Of a DNA stretch of 64,000 nucleotides, positions 23,009-34,700 are shown one piece after another. A model generated the notes under the pieces. That model saw only the letters and a program-made list of their open reading frames with translations. It was not told the origin of the DNA and did not search any database. Origin of the DNA: Straminergon stramineum. Its lineage: Eukaryota; Streptophyta; Bryopsida; Hypnales; Calliergonaceae. How positions within the stretch are numbered: the first letter of the stretch is position 1; each line of letters begins with the position of its first letter. The stretch lies in NCBI GenBank assembly GCA_963920665.1, contig OY987265.1, forward strand, positions 31,625,001-31,689,000, written 5' to 3'. Made by a program: the position numbers and the translations under genes.

Positions 23009-25400
23009 AATACTCATCCATATGTATGTTTCCGCCAACCTGAACCCTTCAGTTGTTTATGGCACTGAGGTTTGACGGCCAGAACCTTGCGTGCTTGAAA
23101 GCTAAGTTGATGCGGGCTGACGCGCTCGTGCGGACGACTTCAAATTAAGATACAATTAATTCTGTCCTTCTTCCGGCTTTTGTTTGTGCATGCGTCCATG
23201 GCTTCCCTTGATTTCTGGCCACATTTACAGGCGGGCACTGGATAAGTGGGGCTGGGTTCTCTTGTATGCACGACAAGTGTGTTTGCAATGGAAAAGGTAT
23301 AACCAATTCTCATTTGAATACGATTATTTTTCCTGTTTTTTATTCTTACTTTCTTCCACTTGGGCTGTTAGTTGGAACTGAACTGAACTGGGTTCCATCA
23401 GTATCGTCCGAACGCACAGCAGGGCAGATTCAACAGCCCTGGCTTGATAGGGGGGAATTTCGAGTGTAAGTTTCAAACGTCGGGGTTTCAAAGCACGCCC
23501 AACTTATCATGTCATGATATTTGTCTCTGTTGGGTCAGAGAATTTTTCTATTCGGCCAAATTGAGTTGCGCGTGGGGTGTTTGGGTGCATGGCACTATAA
23601 AATCTAACTTATTAGACCCCAAGTGACGGAACCGCTAGAGTACTTACATCAGCCGAGGTGAGCAAGGTAGGATTTGTACGTCAGATTGTCGATGGTTTAT
23701 CGACGTTGAAGAAGGAGCCCGCCAGTGATGATCGATGGTGGAATTCCATGAATGATCGACTTCGCTTCGATATATAATACTTACTTAGTCTATTTCTATT
23801 TTGATCTTGTTTTCGTTTCTTGTGTTTAATGTTGTTTTGTTTTGTTAATTTGTGTTGAAACTGAAATGGGACTACACTGAGTGAGTCCTTTGTATAAGCT
23901 TACCAAGAGGCCAAATGCCCCATGTGAGGTTGAAGACGCAAAAGAAGGAGCCCGCCAGTGATGATGGTGGAATTCCAAGTGTTGCATTTAGGTGCTTCTA
24001 CCTTAGATCCAAAGTTTCCTTTTTCATGCAATGCAGATAAAGCTTTTTGAAGATGTCTGCAGTGAAGTGCATTTATAGGAAATTTCGTTAAAATGATGGT
24101 ATTCCATACGTCATTTTTCCATTTATTTCTAGGATAGGTATAGATTTCAGATCACACGTGAAAGTACCAAGTTTGTGGAATACCTCCATTTTAACAAAAT
24201 ATCGATTATTTATAGTGTGGGCAGGGCATCCAATCTCATCAACCTACACGTGAATATTGTGCACTTGTGCTTTGGTGAATGATATAACAATGCATCCATT
24301 TGGTAATTTGGAGACAAAAGTTTTGTCATTGGAAAGATCCTTGGAAAGACATAAATTATATGTTGCAAGGATGAATTCAATGTCTATATTACAATGCAAT
24401 GATTTAAAAGAATAGCTTTTATTATCTACAGTTTTTATACTTCTGAAGTATACACTTGTTCACAAGTATTTGTAATGATAAAATCTTATACATTGAATAG
24501 TAGAATTATGTAATAAATTATTAAATTATTAAATTATTCAAATAAAAAATTTAAACAATCAATTTCTAAAGTAGTACATATAGGGCCTTCTCTACATGAA
24601 TAATATATACATTTTTAAATATTGTTATGATCAAAAGTTTTGTCTGATTTTTAAATTAATAAGGACTTTCAGTTATTTTTACTTTTAAATATATTATACA
24701 AAATGTCAAAGTGTTCAAATAGTAGTGGAAAAATTCTTTTTTATCATATGAATACATAATCACATAATTCTTTTTTAATCAATCACATTGATATTCATTA
24801 GGTAATATGCTCTTATTCTACCACAATGAAAGTTGATAAAGCTAATATTTTGACTTCAGTTGGACCTTTAGTATAGAAATTATATTTTTTTGATGTAGGA
24901 TATCATGTCAATCTTAATCTATGGTGAAATGCGTGCAGAAAAGGACTAAATCAATTATAATTAGTGGATTAAGTTTAGAAAAATATAGTTAAAAAGAAAT
25001 TGAAATATGAATTGACATTGTCTAACCCCTTTTCTAGTCTCTTTGAGAGTAAATTGACCAAGGTTAGAGGTTCATAAAATGTTCCTTTAAGTGTTAATTT
25101 GCAATTTTTTGAGGTGAACTTCTTTGATATAATTTTTTAATAAACTTTCCTCGAAGATGATGGGAATTTTCATCTAATCCAAATTGTTTCATATTTTTTG
25201 GACCTTCATAGAATTAAATAATAATTTTGAAATTAGAACCACATAGGTCACTAAAAGAATTTGCCCTCCAATGTATTCATTGTTGGCACATTGACAAATG
25301 CAAATATGCAATTGGTACATTGAAGAAAGCAAAATGTATCTTTGTGTTAAAGAATGCTCCTCGAGACCAATCACTTTATGAACACCCTACTTTAGTGCCA
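23009..25400. other. Intergenic DNA, GC-richer patch at 23040-23980, then AT-rich
   Basis: No gene is recognised. Within the GC-richer patch a block of about 35 bp (AAGGAGCCCGCCAGTGATG..ATGGTGGAATTCC) occurs twice in direct orientation near 23712 and 23945. From 24000 to 25400 the sequence is AT-rich without identifiable structure. Confidence 0.4.
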
Positions 25401-27748
25401 TGTTATCCATAATACATTGGGCTAAGATCATATTGTGACAACATGTGACAACCATGAGTAAACAACAATAATAATGCAACAACATGAGTAAACACATATA
25501 TAAGATGAAACTCACCTCCAATCAACATCAATGTGACAAGATGTTAGTGAATACACCTTGCATGGAACTCCACCAAGTGGTTGGCAAGACAATGCACAAC
25601 CCTCAATGCATCACAAGGCTTGGTCATGGCCAAAGTACTAACCTATGCCACCATCTAATAGCTTTGGACTAACAATAGGCACCTTGAGTGGCAATGGGAC
25701 CATGTAGGTGGCCTTTGACACCTATCACAACTACCAAGTGACTTAAAAGCAATAACACAAATGCAGAAAACACCTACATCACTACTCACATGTAACATTG
25801 ACAATATCCATAGCAATGAATAAAAATAAGTACTCACATATGATGCATAGACATATGTAATAAGCAACATACAAGATGTCTCTATTCTACACAATAGAGA
25901 CGTTTTTCAATGCCATTACCATCCCACCTTCATTCAATTTCTTCACTCTTTCTTCACAAACATGTGCCCACATGTCCAGATCATCCATGTTAACTACCAT
26001 AATATCAACATCTTATTTGATGGCCATCAAATTTTTTTGATGCTGTCTACACAAAGATAATGACACCAAAAGAAAATGAGCACTTATGCAACTACAAAAG
26101 AATGACTTCTTGTCCAGAATGACTAAAAAATGACTTGGGCTCCTTAATTACTCTAGTAGAGCTTTCTCCATAGCATTTGAGTCATCCTACGATTGTTGGC
26201 ATGACTTAGGGATGAAGAGTTTATGATGTTGAACCTTCATCCCCTGGTTTTTGTTCACATCTTTGTCAAATTTCCAACATGGACACAAGAAGTTCCATTG
26301 TGGAGGCCTCAATGAAGCTAAACTAAAGCGCTATCATTTATGATGATTGCACTTTATTTCAAGTCAATTACATAATGACTTCCACATCAACACATTGTAC
26401 AAAAAGGCTTCTTCCTCTTTTTTAATTTTCAGTGATCTTTTGCTTGGTTTTTTAATTGATATTTTAATTTTAATTTTAATCATTTTTTCACTTGTTTCCC
26501 TTATGAATCTTTCTCTGTTTTCTTATTATTGACTTCTTCATTAATTTATTTGATTCTTTATTTGAATTTTTTAAATTCTTTCTATTCTTTCTATTTCTCT
26601 CTTTTCTGTATTTTTCACCTCTTTCTTTGTTTTTTATTTATTGTAATTTTCTTTTCACTTTTTCTTCATTTTTTCTTGTCTTCTTCATTTCCTCAAACCT
26701 TTTTAGTCTTTCCAATTTCACTACTCTTTTTTATATTTTTCATTATTTTTTTAAATCTTTCTTTTCCAACAAAAGACTTCTTTTGTCTTTTCCTTTTAAA
26801 TCATGCATTATTGGTGTATACTTTTTTTTTTCTCATGGTGTACTATACAATTTATTTAAACTCCTATTGGTATGCCAACAATGACTTCTAGAAATTTGCA
26901 ACATTGTCATTACATTACTTCTTAACATTTCATATGATTCACATTTGAATTACTATAGGTCCCAATAAACATACATTAAGGTATTTAATTAGATGGGGCC
27001 AATGATAGTCATGAAGTCTTGTTTCTCCCTTACGTGGACGACAATGTTGCCTCTCCAATGCCGCTACAAAATGACTTCCTATAACTATTGAATGACTACT
27101 CAAAAGTCTAGGACTACTGCACTCACTCTAATATTGGTTTAGTGCCTTTTGATTCATTGTGCGATTTGCAAACATCTTGTACAACCATCATTATACTTTC
27201 TTTGCATGAACTGAGGATGCCTAAGACAACTACATACATGCCTATTTTGGAGAAGTCAAATAGGTGACCCTAGTACTCTTCATATGCCAAATTGCCAATC
27301 CTTTCAAATCCCTTTAGCAAATTTTTCTATAACTTTTGATTCAAGGTTCAAAATCTTCAATGATTTTTTAAAGATGAAAGTGAGATTAATATCTCAATTT
27401 TTATAGGTTCAAAGTTTATGGAAAAAAGTTAATCTACTATGCCTAAATGAGGTTTGAGATATTAATTGTAACACAATATTAGTTCTTGCATTTTACATAT
27501 TCCACATGGTTTGACTTGTCTCCTCCCACCCCACTTGTATAAAGGGCTTTGCATTTCATCTTTTCTTACTCAAACACAAAGTGGCATTAGAAGTCATGCA
27601 ACACATTTGCCAAATATGGTGTATGGTATATAGTGTACTATATATGGTGTATTGTTTATGGTGTATTGTGGAACTTTGGATGTGCTCATATGCGACTATA
27701 CAATGACTACTCCCTATGCAATTTTCATTACATTTTTTTTTGCACCAC
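25401..27748. repeat. AT-rich DNA with scattered AATGACT motifs and a pyrimidine-rich tract
   Basis: AATGACTTC/AATGACTAC motifs recur, for example near 26098, 26117, 26127, 26374, 26879, 27070, 27090 and 27707, all in the same orientation. The segment 26390-26870 is a T/C-dominated low-complexity tract whose long open frame is a composition artefact. The motif is shared with the CACTA-like element that follows, so this may be the left part of a larger related element. Confidence 0.4.
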
Positions 27749-28264
27749 CACTACAATTTGAAAATGATAGGAAAATGACTTCCCACGTCCTTGGGGAGTG
27801 ACCTAATTTCTAAATCCACGACACTTCAAAATAACTACGAAATGAATTATTATGTGTTAGTCCATCTAAATGGCACAAAGACTCCATTGCAACTTCTAAA
27901 TGACTACATAATGACTTCCGACATGGCTATCCATGTCAGATGTGTAATGGGTTTGTCGTAACTTCAAAATGACTTGCAAATGACTTACTACATGGGCAAG
28001 AAAGAGAAAGTACTTTCCACATGGCAACACAAGAGCCATTTCCATAAGTCAAACTTTCTTTATTAGTTCAATGATAATTGTCTTTGATCCATTTATACAT
28101 CCAAGGTACAAACTGTTGGTGATAATAAACTAAGAAGTTATTTAAAAAATGACTCATGCACAATGACTTTAGGGCCCTTGAGTCATTTTGTTGTCAAATA
28201 TGTCCAAAATGATTGCTATAAAGTCATTCTATGAAGTCATTTATGTGGTCATTTTTTTGTAGTG
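27749..28264. mobile_element. Small non-autonomous CACTA-like element (candidate)
   Basis: The left end starts CACTACAATTTGAAAATGA. The right end read on the minus strand starts CACTACAAAAAAATGACC. Both are followed by several AATGACTT subterminal motifs pointing inward, in the manner of En/Spm-type elements. The flanking trinucleotides (CAC and TAA) do not match, so a 3-bp target duplication is not supported and the left boundary may be wrong. Confidence 0.5.
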
Positions 28265-31200
28265 TAAGGTTAAAATGGTTTTAAACTGTATGTTTGTTGG
28301 TGACTTGTTATTGAAAGAAGCATTGATGTGAGGAGTTTATATTTGTGTTTTAGCAAAATCTTGGATTAAGGCAAAAATTTGAATTATTCTAAGATTTTGG
28401 ATAGTTGATTTACTATGATACCAATTTTGAGTTCTAGATCTATTATAAATAAAGATATATGAGGTTCCAAAATAGAGGTATTGGGAATATAAGTCAATCA
28501 AGAAGAAGGTATTTGATAGTCTTAATCATAATGAGTTTTTGTAACGTGATTATGAAACTTAGAAAGTATTTTTCTTAACTTCTCTACCACCTTGTACCAA
28601 AAACTTGGCTATAATGGATATGGGACCTACTAGTTATGTACAAAATACAACAAGGGTGTAGTGGTGTACTAGTAGAGAAATGTCTATTGAAGTTGGACAA
28701 TATCTTAAATTTGAGTGAAATTTGAAATGTGAATATTTTACTAGCTAATCTAAAATGTAGAGAAGTTTGAATACATTTGGAGTGATTTACATCATTATTT
28801 TATGGTATATCAAAGCTAGCTATAATCTAGGTTATTATGGGAGCTATAGGATAGGTATTTAGAAAAAGAGAATTTTGGAAAAGGTTTACAATTACATAGA
28901 GAGATGAATGAAATACAATTATATGCACAAAATTTCTACAATGACATCTTTGTCCTATTCCTCACCTATTTGCACAACTTTGTGACAATGCAACCATTCA
29001 TACAACATTGTACTTGAAAATCCAAGAAGGCAATTGAACAAATGGTAACAAACTAACAACGGTTGTGACTATAATCAATGAGCCTTCTCATTAGATTGTA
29101 AAACATGCATAATATGATACAAAGTGGTTTTATTCTCCACATCCCTTGGCTTTCAATTTGATTATCATTTTTCTCTAACTCAATCTAGATCATCATCCAA
29201 CAACAGTTCATTACCATGGCCAAAATTGACTATTGTCATGTCTAAGGAGTTTTAGCTTGGAGTGTACTTGCATCTCTAGGAGTCAAAAACACTCCAAAAT
29301 GTGTCAGTTTGGAGCTAATTAGTTGTATTTCTTCATTACATTCACAACTATCTAAGTCTATGGAATGGCATCTTTTTTAAGTAATAAGTGTGAAGAAAAA
29401 CTCTTATAAAAGCTAGAAAAAACTCACAAAACATCAAATCAAGTCTACACCATTCTTAAAGAATGTATACATGCTAGGATGAAGCTACAAGGCAAAGCCT
29501 CACACTACAACATGTGAAAAACTCAACCTAGAAAAGATGAGTCTCCAAATACACACATGGAAGGTATAGGCTTTTAGGGGCTCAAACAAGGTATCAAAGA
29601 CATTGTCAAGATCCATTGCTAAGGCCCAAAGCCAAGCCCCAATGGGTCTAAAATCCACTGCAAGCTTCTTTCATGCTCCAAGCTTTCCAAACTAACTCCT
29701 TGCCTTTACATACTCACAATCAACAACAAAGAATACCCTTACCAAGGGGTGGGTGGGTGGTAGTGAGTAGTTAGAGTAGGAACATACATGTGAACAAATG
29801 ATAGGATATTTTAAAAACATGGGGGCTAAAAATTATAAATGGGTTTAGAGTAATATAGGGTATCAAAAATGGCATTGGAGGTCTTTAAATTACTATAGGG
29901 TATGGAATAATAGGTCCCATTAGAAAATTACATTATAATAGCATGTGAAAAAAAATTCATACTCCCCTATAAAATAGTGGTTGTTCACACCTATATCCTT
30001 ATTTTTTTACACACTGACCCCCCATGACCCTCACAAGCCACACATGATATACAAAACAAACTCATGATCATTGCATTGAATAGCAAAGATCAAGTGTGGC
30101 TCTTAGGACATAGCTACTATAATACAACCAAATCAACACTCCATCAAATCTTCAAATTGTCAAATACATCTGTCCCATGAATTGTGAATTGATTGATTAT
30201 AAGTGGAATCATGAAGGGGAAAGCCAACTAAATTTAAAATTGGTGTGTCTATTTTTGCCTCTTTGGCACTATATGATGGAGTACTTAGAGAAATTTTGGA
30301 AAGAATAGAAGAACTTCTTATCCACTTTGACCATGTATTAAGCTTTGGTTGTGTTGGAGTAGATATGCACCAAGAGCATGTGTACAAGTCTCTAAACCAT
30401 CTAATTCATAGGGCATATTTAATGGCACGTACTATGACTCCATCAACTACATATGCTACTATACTTTTTGAAAAGATTTATTATTAAAATTTTTATTGAG
30501 CCTTTAAGACAATGTAACCTCAGTTAGGAAGATGGAACATAGAGTAATTCTCTAAGTAGGAGAACTAAAGAAGTGCAAAATCTCAAAAATAGTAGTACAT
30601 TGATGTTTTAATTTGTAAAAAATAAGAAGGTATCTTTTACAAATAAAATAAAAATTAGAAATTTGTAACAACTCTTTGGAAATGGTCATTCATCAAAAGA
30701 ACCACCAAAATAATTATTTCCATATTTCAAAAATCAAAATGTATATAAAAAGAAGCCCCTCTTACACAACTAACTATTTAACTAACTATGAAGATGACTA
30801 TACCTGCAAAGCTTTGAGCTCAAAAATCTAACCCAAACCTAACTTCCTATCAACCTTGAGATCTAAACATTTAAATTATCATCATTGGGCATCCTAAGCT
30901 ACAAGTACACACATCAGGCAAGACTAGGTCCCCTAATTCTAATTCAAGTATTCAAGAGCAATCAATAGAAGTTGATGTGTTTCTTGAGGCAACCAATGGG
31001 AATTGAAGCACTTTGTGCTTCAAAAGTGTTTGTTTGAATATCCTATGCTTTCCACTTCAACAATTATTTTGTAGAATATTAACCAAGCATTAGAAAATTA
31101 CGAAACAAATTGGGTTGGATTCCTCTTGAAATCAATAACAATCTAGTAAAAAATTCTCTCATTTGCACTTTGAGATGAGAGCAGGAGAGAAAGTCACACT

Positions 31201-31772
31201 TTTGGATGCTCCTACCTTCTATCAAGTTCAAGACCCAAGAAACTCCAATTATATATATCTAAAATGTGACATAAGGAAGTTAGCCAAGCATGTACAGTAC
31301 ATCTTGAGACAAGTTCCAAGAATATAGATAAATAATGATTATAAAAAAGTGATGATAAGGAGATTTGGGTGTACCTTCGACCCGCCTGAGATGAGTTCTC
31401 GATTTTGAAGAATAAGAATCTGTTGAGGCAGCCCTTGAGAACATTAGGACATGCATTTAACATTCTTGGGCTACTGAAAAAAAGGGTGGTGACTGTCCAA
31501 CCATACATCGTCACCAAATACTTAATAAACCTCGAAGTTTACAAAATCTGAGAAATTCTCAACTTCACCAGCCAAGCGCCATGACGCAGTTTTTTTCAGT
31601 TTGCTAAGTACTTAGTTGGCACATGGTGCCGACTTCAATACAGCACACGGCAGATTTAACACGGCAGGTTCAACACGGCAGATTTAATAATCTGTAACGT
31701 TCCTGCTCCCTAAAGTTACAGAAACTAAAACTACAATTTCTATACTAAGAACCAGGCAGTTCCATTCCAAAC
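28265..31772. other. AT-rich intergenic DNA and 3' flank of the flippase gene
   Basis: No gene is seen. A second copy of the dispersed repeat lies at 30960-31165. A region near 29830-29960 is AT-rich with several TATAGGGTAT-like repeats. The last 200 bases before 31773 are more GC-balanced and probably include the 3' untranslated region of the minus-strand flippase gene. Confidence 0.4.
30960..31165. repeat. Dispersed repeat copy 2 (partner at 2230-2465)
   Basis: The CAACCAATGGGAATTGAAG block, the CTTTGTGCT block, the AATATTAACCAAGC..AGAAAAT block and the CTCTTGAAATC..AATCTAG block recur in the same order as at 2230-2465. No termini or coding capacity are visible. Confidence 0.45.
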
Positions 31773-34700
31773 TCATTTGTTTTGGTGGTTTGAAAGGCGA
31801 GTTCGTCCATTCGGACTGGAAGGCAAAAATTCAGACGACGAGACCACGCCATTCTGCCTGCTGGTGGGATCAGACAGAAGGGGTTCAAATACCGATCCAT
31901 GGCTTGAATTTGACTTGCTCATTGATCTTGAAGAGCTGCAGCTGCTTTCGCCTGCCTCAACAGATACAGAATTTGAGCTCTGACGCTCCAGCAGCTGCAA
32001 CATATTGATGGCATTCGGTCTGTACGTGGATCGATAAAACTTGAGTGCCGCCAAAGGTCCCATTCCAGCGACGACTATAAGCTGCATCCAGAATAGACGG
32101 TCAAAGTGGAGCATCGCAGGAGAAATTGAACTTAAATGTAAGAAACTATTTGTTATATAGATAAAGTCGTTTTTTGGTATAAATTGGATTTCGATTGAAC
32201 TATATAAAGAAGGGAACCCATTTGCGCTCAGGGTCCCTTCCCTGAGAGTTGATTTTCAATGCAGTTGTCATCCAAAATAATGAGAGACATCTATGTTCCA
32301 CCACAGTCAAGGATGCTTCCATCTGATATATTGTAGATGCGCTACTCATGGTTCATAGTAGTCTAGACTTGTGTTTGGGATCCTACTACTTCAAACTTCC
32401 ACAATTCATAAGTCGATCATACAGTATCCAAAAAGTATTATTATAGTGTGTTGAAAATGGAGAGAAGAACTACCCCCAAAAAATCCATTCTAAATTGGAA
32501 GCCACTCAAAACAGCTGAAAGCTAAGGGAATGGGTTTCCTACATTACTAGCTTCTCGAAGGAAATTCATGCTTTATGTAATGAAAGAAGCCATTGTGGCA
32601 AAAGGTGCTTACCAGAAGGGAGAACCAATAGACTGGATCAGAGCAGACACGAAACATGATCGTGTGCATGCCATAGTGCTTCCACAAGCTTAAGAATAAG
32701 TTCAGAATGTAGAAGATAACGATGTTGCCCCACACTGCCAAGTGCTGATACACTGTGAAAGAGCTGCAAACACACAACATAGAATTCACCACGGAAAAGA
32801 AGAATGCATTAATCAACAGATAATTATTACTCCGGTCTTAATTTAATGCGGGAAGATTTGATATTGGGCCAAGGATATAAGCTAATTTTCCGCAAGCAGT
32901 CCTGGTTTTAAGCGAATAGCACATGCAAATTACAAAGCTGAAGAGCCGAGAATTCTCACTTGGTTTCAATCGACACAAGAAAAGCCTGCAACCAGATGCA
33001 ACCAGACAAGGCCACCATCGACATCTCCAACATCTCGCATTTCTCGTACGCATATACGCGGACGGTCACCACAAAGACAACTATTGCCTGACAGTAGGAA
33101 TTTCACAATTCAGGATTAGCCTCCATACCATTTGCGAAATTTCGTGTCAAGAGTAGAACGTGAAGCGTTACAACATGCAACAATACCCCGACCCGCGATA
33201 AAAGTTGTTGGGTCTACAACAATGGAAATACGAAACATTGACACGATTGCAAACTGAGGAACCGAAAGAGAAAAATACTTGGATAAAAATTTGCAGTGAA
33301 GCTTACGTGATAGATTGAGCGTAAAAACCAGTTAACAAATGTGCTCGGGTTGATTAACCTGTAGCGATAAAAGCAGTTAGTTCAGAAAACAAATTGCAAA
33401 AAAACATATTCAGAAAGCCCGACGGGCCAGGCAGAACATTCTCTCAGGTCGTCACTCCGCTTGAGTCTCAAACAAGTCTGATTGTCTTCCTAGAATTTAC
33501 ACACTAAATCCATGACTCAAGAAACAAGTCTCACACGAAACGAACACCACAATGCACGTGAATAGAAAATATCTTTCGCCCCTGCAGGTACTCTAGATAA
33601 CCTAGTCGCATAATTGATTATGTTTAAGTTAAAAACATGGAAACTAACTTAGATAGCATTACAATTGGCAGGGTTTACACAACAACTAGGTATTCTAGAA
33701 TATCTAGGGATGATTCTACTTCGAAAACAAATCATCAAGAGCGACAGAAACAGTTACCTTCCGGCCTGTGCGAAGTAGAGAATCTCTGGATGTTCCATCA
33801 CTGTCTTCTCTGAGAGGTCTTTGTCAAGAAGTGATGTCACCATGACTGGAATGCTGGTATACACTACATTGTATGCCATTAGGCTTAATGAATTAAAGAG
33901 ACTAGTCCCAGATACACCAGAGACGAATGCAAACCTGAAAGCACCATCGAAAGTGTTAGAGCTCACGTCCGAACAACCCCGAGTATCTAATTCATGACTC
34001 TCTTCTGAAGCAAAGTATTTGGAAAATATTGGCTGAAAAGGTGAAAAGAGAGAAAGTCGCAGTCTCTTACAAAATTTGCACAAAACAGATAACTAGTGAT
34101 TTGTAGATCGAATACTGCGCTAAAAAGGCAGTTCGATTATAAGAATATCTTCCATGCACCAATATCAGCCGCTTTAAGAATTTGAATTCTGCAATAGATA
34201 ACACAGGTTAGCCCGTTGACTACTGTGAGAACACAGTTCCAAGTACAGTTATTATTGCAGCTTGAAAACCACTGGCCACCTAACATCATGAAACATACAT
34301 CACAGATACATCAGTGCAGTTAACCCAAGTGTATCCCTCACGTAGAAATGCTATTGAAGTAAGAAGCCCCACGCTATATTCAAATACTAAAGCAAGACAA
34401 ATTTCAGGATAAGGTAAATAGGTTAAAACAGCTTGGGAAGTGGATGGACATCATTAAACATTAGAAAACTGATATGATGGGTAACTCACTTCCAAAACTG
34501 TAATCTGAGGCTCGGGCTGCCTGTTGGCCCTCCCGGCCACTGATCCCTACTCCAACGTGCGCCTCCTGGATCATCTTCACATCATTGCCTCCATCTCCAA
34601 TTGCTAATGTTCTGTAATCGCAACTTTTGACCAGCCAAACTAGCTGCATTTCAAGATCTGACCTTATTAGTCAGATGACTTCAATCGCATATTCAATAAA

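Noticed and set aside
26347..26891. Long hydrophobic open frames of up to 120 codons
   Set aside because: They lie in a T/C-dominated low-complexity tract that yields Phe/Leu/Ser-rich translation in any frame; no family features or start context.
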